Of a stretch of DNA of 64,000 nucleotides, positions 9,340 to 16,990 are shown one piece after another (the stretch's first letter is position 1; each line of letters opens with the position of its first letter). The stretch is from contig NZ_CP118733.1 of the NCBI RefSeq assembly GCF_032594915.1, positions 2,069,008 through 2,133,007 of the forward strand, written 5' to 3'. Under the pieces are notes generated by a model. The model did no database searches. It worked only from the letters and a program-made list of their open reading frames with translations, and had not been told where the DNA came from. This DNA is from Streptococcus sp. 29896. GTDB lineage: Bacteria; Bacillota; Bacilli; Lactobacillales; Streptococcaceae. The position numbers and the translations under genes were made by a program.

Positions 9340-10024
9340 ACAAGGTTTTTTTCTTTTGTGCCAGCTTGCTAATATTGATTTCAATGTCTTCATTAATTGC
9401 CAAAAGACGGTCAATGACTTGCTTGTCTGTTAGAGAAGCATCCAAATCAACATTGTAGGATAATTCCAACGTGTTGGATTTTTTTACGTTTTTAATGCCA
9501 ACTAGCTCGACATACTTGCAGGCATTGACGAAAGTCGCTTCGAATAAAAGCTCGTAATCCAAATCTCGGGGAACACGTATGGTAATTTGCCGTCTTGTTT
9601 GACTCACCCTTGCAAAGCTTGTATTCTCCAATATCAAGAGTACAAAACAGACAAAGACTGTAAAAATTACAGCTAAGACCAAAAAACCCATGCCACAAGC
9701 TAAGCCAATTCCTGTCGCAATAAACACTGATAAGAGCTCCTTAGCTCCACCTGCTGCGGAACGAAAACGAATCATCCCAAAAGTTCCTGCGATCGCAACA
9801 CTGGTTCCCAAATTGCCATTGACCATAAAAATAATCATCGCCATCAACATCGGCAACATGGTCAGGGTAATGACAAACTCCTTTGAATAGAGGGTCTTGT
9901 GTTTGTAAACAAGCGCTAGCAAAATCCCCAATGCTAAACTAACCACTAAACTAAGAGCTAATTGAATGGGATCGGCTACCCCTGAAGCACTGTCAAAAAC
10001 ACTCTTAAACAACTGCTCTTTCAA
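9338..10024 (-). CDS. DUF4956 membrane protein, partner of VTC-domain protein
   Basis: A 228-residue protein with hydrophobic helices at about residues 18-40, 50-70, 75-90 and 105-135, the family core GTFGMIRFRSAAGGAKELL, and a soluble C-terminal domain of about 90 residues. DUF4956 genes are commonly found beside VTC-domain polyphosphate-polymerase-like genes, as here; the function is not established. It starts at a TTG with GGAG seven bases upstream, and overlaps the end of the VTC gene by 20 bases, implying coupled translation. A role as membrane partner or polyphosphate-linked channel is inference. Confidence 0.82.
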   Translation of the reverse strand: MKEQLFKSVFDSASGVADPIQLALSLVVSLALGILLALVYKHKTLYSKEFVITLTMLPMLMAMIIFMVNGNLGTSVAIAGTFGMIRFRSAAGGAKELLSVFIATGIGLACGMGFLVLAVIFTVFVCFVLLILENTSFARVSQTRRQITIRVPRDLDYELLFEATFVNACKYVELVGIKNVKKSNTLELSYNVDLDASLTDKQVIDRLLAINEDIEINISKLAQKKKTL

Positions 10025-10748
10025 CTAATTTCTCCTCTGCTAACTCTTCTTCCAATTTTGTGTGTGCTGTTCCATATTTTGAAAATGAAACTCTTTCCAA
10101 GCCATACTTATCGATGATGGCCTGTAACCAGGTTGGGTAGACTTCTGGAACCTTGATTTCCATAATAACCTGATTTTCATCCAACAATGGGTAACCATAC
10201 TTTCCTGCAAACAAGCTAACATCGTATGGACGATATAGAATATTTTGATCAATCGTCACGCGCACCTTCTTATCCTCAATGCCCTTCATAGAAAAACGAT
10301 CATAGTAGATATACATCATTGGCTCAATTTTTCCATAGCGTGCTCGCAATTCTGCCATTGTTTCCAATAGTGTCGGATTGGTAATCGTTTCATCCACAAT
10401 CGAATGATGAATAAAATCCAAAACCGATTTTGGACGAGAAGTCAACCGATCCTTCAATCCTACGCCATTTTCTTTTTTCTTAATTTCTAAAAATACCTGA
10501 CTATCTTCTGTCGGATAGGCATCATAGGTCCGCATCCGAATTTTTTCCCGTTTCCACAATCTCTCTGCAGAATCTTGGATCATTTGATAGCTTGGGGTAT
10601 CAAAATAAATATTGGAAATGGTAGAGGTTGGATAGTCATCTTCCACTAAATGATTTTTAAAATCATCTAAAACTGCTGCAAGCTGCTTACGGTCTAAAAT
10701 ATACTTGGTTTCAATTCGTTTAAATTTGGTTTCTACTTTCTTCGACAT
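10005..10748 (-). CDS. VTC-domain (polyphosphate polymerase-like) protein
   Basis: A 247-residue protein resembling the catalytic VTC domain that makes polyphosphate from ATP inside a tunnel. The visible family features are ETKYILDRKQL at the start, SNIYFDTPSYQMI, basic KREKIRMRTYD, acidic VFLEIKKKENGVGLKDR and the late acidic VIMEIKVPEVYPTWL. These alternating basic and acidic strands are what the tunnel fold requires. No membrane segment is present; the next gene supplies one. A good AAGGAG precedes the ATG. The promoter at 10762-10790 carries a BlaI-type operator. Polymerase activity is inferred from the family. Confidence 0.85.
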   Translation of the reverse strand: MSKKVETKFKRIETKYILDRKQLAAVLDDFKNHLVEDDYPTSTISNIYFDTPSYQMIQDSAERLWKREKIRMRTYDAYPTEDSQVFLEIKKKENGVGLKDRLTSRPKSVLDFIHHSIVDETITNPTLLETMAELRARYGKIEPMMYIYYDRFSMKGIEDKKVRVTIDQNILYRPYDVSLFAGKYGYPLLDENQVIMEIKVPEVYPTWLQAIIDKYGLERVSFSKYGTAHTKLEEELAEEKLVERAVV

Positions 10749-10761
10749 ACTATTCTCCTTT

Positions 10762-10790
10762 TTTCTATATTTGTCGTTTTATTGTGTTAA
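10762..10790 (-). promoter_or_regulatory. Promoter of VTC-DUF4956 operon with BlaI-type operator
   Basis: Minus-strand TTAACA (10785-10790) and TAGAAA (10762-10767) are 17 bases apart. The spacer contains CGACAAATATAG (10765-10776), one base off the operator seen before pepSY and blaI, in the same position relative to the -10. The -35 overlaps the end of the pepSY gene. Confidence 0.65.
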
Positions 10791-11375
10791 GAGAAGAGTG
10801 GTTTCCCACTCCTTGTGACATTTATCTATTTCCAGCTTTTTTGCTTCCACTTTTTTCTTCATAATTTGACCGGTTATTCCGTTAATCTTGTAATCAAATT
10901 CGGAGTTATTCGTAACAACCTCAATTTCATACATCCCTTTTTCAAGGTCAACTTCTTTAAATTGTACATTATTGGCTGCCTGGTCTAAATCTTTCAGCAC
11001 AAGTTTTTTCACTTGCTCAACAGTAAGAGTTGGCAAAGCAGAAGCATTTTGGGGCTGTGGGGTCACTACTAGATTTTTGGGGGAACTGGTGGTTTTAGCG
11101 ACTTGTGATTCTATCTTTTTCTTGATAACCTTCCCTGTTATTCCATCAATGTCATAATCATATTCCACATTATTGGCCACAAAATCAACTTCGTAAACAC
11201 CTTTTTCAAGGTCAACTTCTTTGAAGCGAACTTGCCTGGCTGATAAACCTAGATCCTTTAAAGCGATGGATTTTGCTGCTTCTACTGATTTGATTTGAGC
11301 AGCAGATACGGTTTGGTGCAAACCAACTGATGTTGCGACTAGTGCTGTCAATGTTAGTAATTTTAAGTGTTTCAT
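10779..11375 (-). CDS. Secreted protein with two PepSY domains
   Basis: A 198-residue exported protein: signal peptide at residues 1-26 (MKHLKLLTLTALVATSVG, cleavage near VSAAQ), then two PepSY repeats at about 28-90 and 115-180. The repeats share RFKEVDLEKGVYEVDF / QFKEVDLEKGMYEIEV and YDIDGITGKVIKKK / YKINGITGQIMKKK, so the second arose by duplication. PepSY domains are thought to inhibit or chaperone extracytoplasmic proteases. The start ATG at 11375 has GGAG six bases upstream. The last 14 residues (KCHKEWETTLLLTQ) are unlike PepSY and are encoded by a hairpin repeat also present in the leader. Confidence 0.87.
   Translation of the reverse strand: MKHLKLLTLTALVATSVGLHQTVSAAQIKSVEAAKSIALKDLGLSARQVRFKEVDLEKGVYEVDFVANNVEYDYDIDGITGKVIKKKIESQVAKTTSSPKNLVVTPQPQNASALPTLTVEQVKKLVLKDLDQAANNVQFKEVDLEKGMYEIEVVTNNSEFDYKINGITGQIMKKKVEAKKLEIDKCHKEWETTLLLTQ
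10795..10812. repeat. Hairpin repeat, copy 1 (copy 2 at 11428-11445)
   Basis: AGAGTGGTTTCCCACTCC occurs identically here, in the 3' end of the pepSY gene, and at 11428-11445 in its 5' leader. Each copy forms GAGTGG-TTTC-CCACTC. The two copies flank pepSY, suggesting a local duplication. Confidence 0.85.
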
Positions 11376-11397
11376 ATAGAACTCCAAGATGTTATTT

Positions 11398-11500
11398 CTA
11401 CATTTGTAGTAAGTAGTTTTTTAGAATAGAGTGGTTTCCCACTCCACTTTCTACATCTGTAGTATAACTATATTCTACACTTGTCGTTTTACAAAGTCAA
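11398..11500 (-). promoter_or_regulatory. pepSY promoter and leader with three BlaI/CopY-type operators
   Basis: Minus-strand TTGACT (11495-11500) and TAGAAT (11472-11477) are 17 bases apart. Operator-like dyads are CTACACTTGTCG (11475-11486, in the spacer and touching the -10), CTACATCTGTAG (11451-11462) and CTACATTTGTAG (11398-11409), the last two in the leader. They match the TACA-NN-TGTA core bound by BlaI/MecI/CopY-family repressors. The leader also holds hairpin repeat copy 2. Confidence 0.8.
11428..11445. repeat. Hairpin repeat, copy 2
   Basis: Identical to 10795-10812; lies in the untranslated leader of pepSY between operator-like dyads. It could fold in RNA as a six-pair stem with a four-base loop. 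Confidence 0.85.
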
Positions 11501-11540
11501 GTCTTATGCTTCAAATATTTTTGTCTGTTCAATTTCAATA

Positions 11541-11568
11541 AAAAAGATCAGTAGTCTCCTACTAATCT
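11541..11568 (-). terminator. Terminator after the M56 protease gene
   Basis: Minus-strand stem AGATTAGTAG / CTACTGATCT (one mismatch) with a GAGA loop and a following T6 run, 27 bases beyond the M56 stop codon. Confidence 0.8.
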
Positions 11569-11594
11569 TCTACAAAAAAGCATCTCAAACCAAA

Positions 11595-13061
11595 CTAGTC
11601 CTCCACATCCTCTGTTTCAGTATCTTCCACATCATCCGTATCAGGTTCTTCAACTGGGGGAATAGGGGTTGGGGTTGGGGTGGACTGACTACTTGTTGAA
11701 GCAGGAGTAGATACTGTTGTTTGGGGTTGATTACTTGTTGTTACAGTTTGAGTAGTAGAAGCAATTGTCGGCTGACTGCTCATTTCTGAAACAGTTTGAC
11801 TCGCTTGGCTACTACTAGTTGAGGTGGAAGAAGATGAAGACTCTGCCACTAGCTTTAGTGTCTCTTTTTCTATTTTTGTTATTGACCTACTAGCCTTATC
11901 CACTTGAACACGGTATAGAGTCTCTTCATGGGAAAATTCAATTAGGTAATAATCTCCTTGGTCACTAGCGTGGACATCAGTCACAGCTGACGCTTCGAGA
12001 GATTGGTCCCTTAGGGATATTTGAATGGCATCCTCTTGTGTAAAGGTTGCTTCCTGTGCTTGATATAATTGCGTTTCACTCATAGCCACTACAAATATCG
12101 AACCCGAGAAAATCAAGGCACAGCTAGTGACAAAAGTGACAAGAATAGCAAGAGAAGGCTTTGGTAAGCGGCTATCCATAATACCAATAATCCGACGCTT
12201 GAGATTGAACTTATTTGAGTAAAAACAGCTAGACAACAAAATCGGTTGCTGACTCTTATGAATCATGGTAATTATCGTCTCGCCATAGAAGGAGCGATAA
12301 GCCTGGTCTCTTTCATGTAGGACACTATGATCACAGTAGCTCTCTGCAGCTTCTTGAACCTCCTTACAGGCAAAGGCCACAATCGGATTAAACCAATGGG
12401 CAGCTTTTACCAGTAGAACCAAGAGATTGACATAGATATCTCGGTGGCGGTAATGAGTTAGTTCATGCTCAAAGATCAAATCAAGCTCTTCGTCCGTATA
12501 ATCTATTGCAGGAAGAAGAATGATTGGATTGCGTAAGCCAAAGAGCATCGGACTTGAGACCTGCGGATAATGGAAAAGTCGAATCGACTTCTGAATTCCA
12601 AATTCTGCTTTAATAGCTTGGAAATTAGCTAAAATACGAGCATCCGCAATTGGATTTCCCCATCGTTTCAACAAATTCCGAAATTTTACATAGGCAAAGA
12701 TTGCACGACCAATCACCACTAGGAACCCCGCCAACCAAACAAGCAAAAACAGTTCTACCCATGGTAACCCCAAGAAAAGTTCCCAAAGGCTAGGTTGACC
12801 GGTAGCTACTTCTGTCCCTGTTTGGCTAACACCTCTTGCTGCGCTTGTCGCTAGATTCTGACCATGTTCAATCGTGACCAATCCTTGTCCAAATCGTGGA
12901 CGGAAAGGAAAAATCAAGCTAACCAATAGAACCAACCAGGTCAAGTAACGAACCCGAGCTGACACACGATTTTTCAGTACGATAAAAAGCCCACTAAACA
13001 ATAAAATCAAAAATGATTTATATAAACTGATCAGCAAAAAAGACAGTAGTGCCGACGCCAT
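11595..13061 (-). CDS. BlaR1-like M56 membrane metalloprotease with PepSY-like outer domain
   Basis: A 488-residue signal-transducing protease. Transmembrane helices lie at about residues 5-28, 37-55, 102-125 and 304-327, as in BlaR1/MecR1. The cytoplasmic M56 domain carries the zinc motif HELTH (199-203) and the downstream Glu region QEAAESYCD. In place of a penicillin-binding sensor, the outer part at about 338-405 looks like a PepSY domain (FTQEDAIQISLRDQSLEASA, YLIEFSHEETLYRVQVDKAS). A Ser/Thr/Gln/Pro-rich tail with an acidic end (about 407-488) follows. It lies 25 bases after blaI. In the family, activation leads to cleavage of the paired BlaI-type repressor. Confidence 0.88.
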   Translation of the reverse strand: MASALLSFLLISLYKSFLILLFSGLFIVLKNRVSARVRYLTWLVLLVSLIFPFRPRFGQGLVTIEHGQNLATSAARGVSQTGTEVATGQPSLWELFLGLPWVELFLLVWLAGFLVVIGRAIFAYVKFRNLLKRWGNPIADARILANFQAIKAEFGIQKSIRLFHYPQVSSPMLFGLRNPIILLPAIDYTDEELDLIFEHELTHYRHRDIYVNLLVLLVKAAHWFNPIVAFACKEVQEAAESYCDHSVLHERDQAYRSFYGETIITMIHKSQQPILLSSCFYSNKFNLKRRIIGIMDSRLPKPSLAILVTFVTSCALIFSGSIFVVAMSETQLYQAQEATFTQEDAIQISLRDQSLEASAVTDVHASDQGDYYLIEFSHEETLYRVQVDKASRSITKIEKETLKLVAESSSSSTSTSSSQASQTVSEMSSQPTIASTTQTVTTSNQPQTTVSTPASTSSQSTPTPTPIPPVEEPDTDDVEDTETEDVED

Positions 13062-13086
13062 AATAATCCCCCAATTATTCTTTTTC

Positions 13087-13455
13087 CTATTTGTTCAACA
13101 ATCCCCTTAGCTCATCCAACTCATCTTCTGACAAGGCATTCGATGAGAAGAGAGTCTTCACTAATCCTCCTAAGGAGTTACCTTGGTAACGATCTAAAAA
13201 GTTTGATGTTTCAACAGCCATGTATTCTTCCTCAGAAATAATCGCTGTATAGTGGCGCTCGCGCCCATTTCGCTCACTCTTCAAAAAACCCTTTTCTGTC
13301 AGACGAGCCAAAATCGTCAGTAGGGTTTGTGGTTTCCAGTGATTATCCTCTCCTAAATGACCGATAATCTGTGCTGAGGTTACTGGGTTGGGTAAATGCC
13401 AAATGACGCGCAATACATTAAATTCCGCATCTGGCAATCGTTTCAATTCATTCAT
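13087..13455 (-). CDS. BlaI/MecI/CopY-family transcriptional repressor
   Basis: A 122-residue winged-helix repressor: DAEFNVLRVIWHLPNPVTSA, then the recognition region HWKPQTLLTILARLTEKGFL, the wing SERNGRERHYTAII and a C-terminal dimer region with the segment SSNALSEDELDELRGLL. These are standard BlaI/MecI features, and the length is normal. It is the first gene of a two-gene operon with the M56 protease, the usual pairing. Its own promoter (13482-13510) carries the same operator as the pepSY promoter, so autoregulation is expected. CopY metal-binding cysteines are absent, so copper control is unlikely. Confidence 0.9.
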   Translation of the reverse strand: MNELKRLPDAEFNVLRVIWHLPNPVTSAQIIGHLGEDNHWKPQTLLTILARLTEKGFLKSERNGRERHYTAIISEEEYMAVETSNFLDRYQGNSLGGLVKTLFSSNALSEDELDELRGLLNK

Positions 13456-13481
13456 TTGTGAAATCCTCTTTTCTTTTTATT

Positions 13482-13510
13482 ATTCTACACTTGTCGTTTT
13501 TCTTTGTCAA
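13482..13510 (-). promoter_or_regulatory. Autoregulated promoter of the blaI-M56 operon
   Basis: Minus-strand TTGACA (13505-13510) and TAGAAT (13482-13487) with a 17-base spacer. CTACACTTGTCG (13485-13496) is identical, and identically placed, to the operator over the pepSY promoter. Confidence 0.8.
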
Positions 13511-13574
13511 CAGAAATAACCTGCTTCCAGAAAAATAAAAGAAGAAAGCCCAGTTGTTCAGCTTCCTTCATTCC

Positions 13575-14588
13575 TTAATTAAATCCATAAATCCGTTTGG
13601 CAATCTTATAAACGGCGTTGGAGATCTTACGACCTGGATAGCCATAGAGATTGGTCAACTGCCCCAACAAGCCTTTGCGAACAATCTTGAAAAGGGCTGG
13701 ATTATTGTCCCGAATGTAATGCCAGAGTTCCTGCTTCTTCATCATATGCTCAACTGTTCCGCCACGGTTGAGCAGGGCACAGGAGATAATGGTGGTAATC
13801 TCCACATGATTGAGCAGATAGCTCCGCAAGTCAGGATTGGTCAACTGGTCCAGCTCCAACTGGTCCACCAAGATTTTATTGACTTTGATCTGCTGATCAA
13901 TCCGTTTGATCATGACGGATTCGTTGACAGATTGGTCATTTCGTCCGATAAAGTAGCGGTAAAAATCCACTGGCAGATAGTACATGGTCTGAACTGCCTG
14001 TAAAGGTGTAAAGACAAAAATGTTATCCACATAGAAGGTATGCTCTGGCAGGACCAGACCCACTTCTCGTAGTAAGTCTGTCCTGTAAATAAGAGAATGC
14101 ATCATCATGTACTGGCCCTTAGAGAAGGCACCCACATCCTCCCAGCCAAAAATGCGATTTTCTGGTAGAACATCCTGATAGGACATGGATTTTTTCCGTG
14201 ACTGGCCTTCTTTTTCATAGACAAAGTTGGAAATGAAGGCATCAACAGGCGTATGTTCTGCTTCCAAGACCTGTAGTTTTTCCAAAATCTTCAGATAGGC
14301 TCTGCTATCAACCCAGTCGTCTGAATCCACGACCTTGAAATAACGTCCCTTGGCCTCACGAATCCCTGTGTTGACCGCTCCGCCATGTCCCTTATTATCC
14401 TGATAAATGGCACGCACATTTGGGTAGCGGGCCGCTAAATCCTCGGCAATGGCCTGGGTCTGATCGCTCGATCCGTCATTGATAACCAAAATCTCGACCG
14501 CATCCCCGCCGATGACCAGCGAGTGAACGCAGTAGTGCAGGTAATCTTGGGCGTTGTAGCTGGGAATAGCAATGGTTAGTAGGGTCAT
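13575..14588 (-). CDS. Family 2 glycosyltransferase
   Basis: A 337-residue GT-A fold enzyme transferring sugar from a nucleotide donor. The N-terminus shows LTIAIPSYNAQDYLHYC, the EILVINDGSSDQT acidic loop, NKGHGGAVNTGIREAKG and the metal-binding VVDSDDWVD (about residue 88). No membrane helix is evident, so it is probably cytosolic or peripheral. The acceptor is unknown; cell-wall, capsule or protein glycans are all possible. Genes on either side give no pathway clue. The ATG at 14588 has GGAGAG upstream. Confidence 0.9.
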   Translation of the reverse strand: MTLLTIAIPSYNAQDYLHYCVHSLVIGGDAVEILVINDGSSDQTQAIAEDLAARYPNVRAIYQDNKGHGGAVNTGIREAKGRYFKVVDSDDWVDSRAYLKILEKLQVLEAEHTPVDAFISNFVYEKEGQSRKKSMSYQDVLPENRIFGWEDVGAFSKGQYMMMHSLIYRTDLLREVGLVLPEHTFYVDNIFVFTPLQAVQTMYYLPVDFYRYFIGRNDQSVNESVMIKRIDQQIKVNKILVDQLELDQLTNPDLRSYLLNHVEITTIISCALLNRGGTVEHMMKKQELWHYIRDNNPALFKIVRKGLLGQLTNLYGYPGRKISNAVYKIAKRIYGFN

Positions 14589-14670
14589 CTTTCTCTCCGT
14601 CTTGGCACAATTTGTTACTATTTTATCACATTTTTTAAAATAAGGCTCAGCTTCTTTTGAGGAAAACTAC

Positions 14671-14805
14671 TTATGCACAGCCTGTGGATAAGTCTGTGAA
14701 CAAATAGAATAAATCCCGTCAATCCAAACCTTTCCTTCCCTTTTTACTGCTTATTTAAGAGATGTTTGCCTGTAATTCCCAGAAAAATAGCGAAACTTTT
14801 CCACA
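14671..14805. other. DnaA-box-like cluster in intergenic region
   Basis: The 264-base gap between the glycosyltransferase and flavoprotein genes holds TTATGCACA (14671-14679), a perfect TGTGGATAA (14683-14691, the reverse of TTATCCACA) and TTTTCCACA (14797-14805). A regulatory or DnaA-titration role is inferred only from the sequence match. Nothing else but the terminator at 14826-14850 is recognisable in this gap. Confidence 0.5.
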
Positions 14806-14825
14806 GTTTTCCAAAAAAGGCTTGA

Positions 14826-14850
14826 AAAAAGACCCGTCTGGGTCTTTTTC
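14826..14850 (-). terminator. Terminator after the flavoprotein gene
   Basis: Stem AAAAAGACCC / GGGTCTTTTT with loop GTCT, directly after the stop codon at 14853. Its symmetry would also allow plus-strand termination. Confidence 0.88.
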
Positions 14851-14852
14851 TC

Positions 14853-16373
14853 TTATTTCGCAAATGTAGCCGCTTGTTCTCCAGCCTGACGTCCGAATAC
14901 GATAATATCTGCAACTGCATTGCCACCAATTCGGTTTTTACCATGGACACCGCCTGTGACTTCACCCGCAGCGTACAAACCAGGAATTGCTTGTCCGTCT
15001 GCTTTTAACACTTGGGTATTGGTGTTGATCTTCACACCTCCCATGGTGTGGTGAACACCAGGTGCGACTTTGATGGCATGATAGGCTCCTGTATTCAAGG
15101 CATGGTCCATACCAGAACTTCGGCCAAATGCTGGGTCATTCTTGTCTGTCACAGCTTGATTCCAGCTATCCAAGGTAGCTTGTAGCGTAGTAGCTGGAAG
15201 ATCGATTTCTTTAGCTAATTCTTCTACGGTCGCAGCTGTTTTTACCAGCCCTTTGCTTTCATACTGTGCGATGGCTTTCACACGATCCTTGAGGGCATCG
15301 TCAAAAATGACATAGGCATAGTTGGGGTCTAGGGAGTTAATGGCCGCGGAAACCTTATCTCGCGTTTCTAGTTCATTCACGAAGCGCTCACCTTTGGCAT
15401 TGACCAATATAGCCCCTTCGCCACGTACGGCTTCTGTAATCAGGTAGGAAGTTTCTTGCTCAACAGTTGGGTGAATCTGGATTTGTTCCATATCAACGGT
15501 TGCTGCCCCCTTGTCCTCCGCAAGAGCAATACCATCACCAGTTGACCCTTCCTGGTTAGTCGTCACGTAACCTTCCAAGGCTGGATTGAGTTTGGCAACC
15601 ATGTCTAGGTCTGCCCCGAAGCCACCTGTTGCCAAAACAACTGACTTAGCTGTGATAGTTTTGCTTTCGCCAGCAATCTCCACTTCAACACCTGTCACGC
15701 TACCTGCTTCTTCTTGTAGATCTGTTACTTCAGCATTGACGAAAATCGGTACTTCTCTCTCAACAAGATTGTAGTAGAGGCCGTTCACCAAGTAGCCGCC
15801 AACTGCTGAGCCATCTGCTGGTCGGTGGGTCCGTTTTTCGCTCATACCTCCAGTTGTCGTAATATTGCTGAGAGTAATCCCAAGCCCATCTAGCCAATCA
15901 ATAGCAGCGGCAGAATTGTCCACTAAGTAGCGAAGCAATTCTGGGTCATTTGTTCCACCGCCACCTTTGAGGGTTTCTTCGTAGAATTTGTCGTTGCTAT
16001 CCGCAATGCCTTCTGCTTCTTGGAACTTGGTCTGAGAAGCATTCATCCCTGCAGAGGATTTGGCTGTATTGCCCCCGATAACGGGCATTTTTTCCAAAAT
16101 CACAACGTCTGCACCAGCATCCTTAGCTGAAATAGCCGCTGCCATACCTGCACCGCCAGAGCCCACTACAATGACATCGTAACTATCCTTGAGTTCCGAA
16201 GGATCTGTATAAACCTTTTCTGATGCACCAGAAACCGTTTCTTCCTTACTGGATGAAGAAGTCGAAGTTGAGGACTGGGCACTGGATTGATCGGACTGAG
16301 TCTGGCTACAAGCAGCTAGAAAGACAATTCCAATAAAGCTGAGAAGCAAGCCCAACCAGTATCTTTTTTTCAT
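14853..16373 (-). CDS. Lipoprotein FAD flavoprotein of the fumarate/urocanate reductase type
   Basis: A 506-residue exported FAD enzyme. Residues 1-20 form a lipoprotein signal with the lipobox LAAC, followed by a Ser/Thr-rich tether (to about 48). The FAD Rossmann motif is GSGGAGMAAA and the catalytic-domain signatures include MPVIGGNTAKSSAG, ATGGFGADL, HHTMGGVKINTNTQ and GKNRIGGNAVADI. Related extracellular reductases use a covalently bound FMN domain to receive electrons; no such domain is seen here, so the electron donor is unclear. AGGAGG lies seven bases before the ATG at 16373. A 22-codon upstream extension is not supported. Confidence 0.88.
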   Translation of the reverse strand: MKKRYWLGLLLSFIGIVFLAACSQTQSDQSSAQSSTSTSSSSKEETVSGASEKVYTDPSELKDSYDVIVVGSGGAGMAAAISAKDAGADVVILEKMPVIGGNTAKSSAGMNASQTKFQEAEGIADSNDKFYEETLKGGGGTNDPELLRYLVDNSAAAIDWLDGLGITLSNITTTGGMSEKRTHRPADGSAVGGYLVNGLYYNLVEREVPIFVNAEVTDLQEEAGSVTGVEVEIAGESKTITAKSVVLATGGFGADLDMVAKLNPALEGYVTTNQEGSTGDGIALAEDKGAATVDMEQIQIHPTVEQETSYLITEAVRGEGAILVNAKGERFVNELETRDKVSAAINSLDPNYAYVIFDDALKDRVKAIAQYESKGLVKTAATVEELAKEIDLPATTLQATLDSWNQAVTDKNDPAFGRSSGMDHALNTGAYHAIKVAPGVHHTMGGVKINTNTQVLKADGQAIPGLYAAGEVTGGVHGKNRIGGNAVADIIVFGRQAGEQAATFAK

Positions 16374-16485
16374 AAAAAGACCTCCTGTTATATTATTATG
16401 TAACTTGATTGTACAGAATTTAGAGGCGATTTTCAAGCAGTTTTGTTTACTTTTTCACAAAAATAATCAAAATAGTAGGAGCAAC

Positions 16486-16520
16486 AAAAAAACCAGCCTG
16501 AGATAGACTGGTTTGAAAAA
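16486..16520. terminator. Bidirectional terminator near the left edge of the inserted element
   Basis: AAACCAG (16490-16496) pairs with CTGGTTT (16508-16514), with A-run and A/T flanks. The rest of the gap 16374-16708 contains the flavoprotein promoter region, the probable left junction of the element and the small plus-strand terminator at 16702-16727; no gene over 25 codons is credible. Confidence 0.7.
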
Positions 16521-16701
16521 ACAGATATAAATCTTAGAGCATTTTGTTATCTGACAATGTTTCAGCACCTACAAATAGGGGTTATTTTGACTGGAGTTTA
16601 TCTCTATTCTATCAAAAAATCAAACGCTTGGACAAGTACAGGAAACATAAAGGGTAACTAAAAAGGGAATTAAAAAGATGAGTTCAGTAAGCAAGTAAAT
16701 T

Positions 16702-16727
16702 GCACCTGTTAAGGGTGCTTTTTATTT
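16702..16727 (+). terminator. Small plus-strand terminator at the left end of the element
   Basis: GCACC / GGTGC stem followed by TTTTTATTT, overlapping the stop codon of the convergent 16709-16990 gene. It may shield the element from chromosomal read-through. The minus strand lacks a comparable T-run. Confidence 0.6.
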
Positions 16728-16990
16728 AATTGCTTCGCCTTTTCGTAGTAAGGCGTTAGAAAATTGATAAAGCCCTGTTTATCGCTTGGGTCATGTTCCT
16801 CTAGGAACATCATCAATTCAACATCATTGAGAGCATCAAACATTTCAGGGTTTTCAGCCTCCCAAGCGTCAGCAAATTCTTCGTTCTCGCCAAAGAGAGC
16901 GTTAAAGTCAAAAGAAAAATTCCAGAAATTACCAATTTGACCACTGACTGCCTGCTCTAGCATATCTAAGACTTGTTGACTGTATTTCAT
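16709..16990 (-). CDS. Small acidic protein of unknown function
   Basis: I do not recognise this 93-residue protein. It is strongly acidic, especially FGENEEFADAWEAENPEMFD and the following LMMFLEEHDP, with aromatic residues near the start and a short basic tail. No membrane segment or signal is present. It overlaps the previous gene by four bases (ATGA), so it is translated with it. The acidic, compact character and the position in the accessory end of a mobile element would suit an inhibitor or immunity protein, but that is speculation. Confidence 0.65.
   Translation of the reverse strand: MKYSQQVLDMLEQAVSGQIGNFWNFSFDFNALFGENEEFADAWEAENPEMFDALNDVELMMFLEEHDPSDKQGFINFLTPYYEKAKQLNKKHP

Noticed and set aside
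14744..14965. 73-codon reading frame overlapping the end of the flavoprotein gene
   Set aside because: Antisense-like frame overlapping a terminator and a well-supported gene; no ribosome-binding site or domain.
16678..16698. Six-codon frame before the small plus-strand terminator
   Set aside because: Could be a leader peptide but there is no clear promoter or ribosome-binding site.
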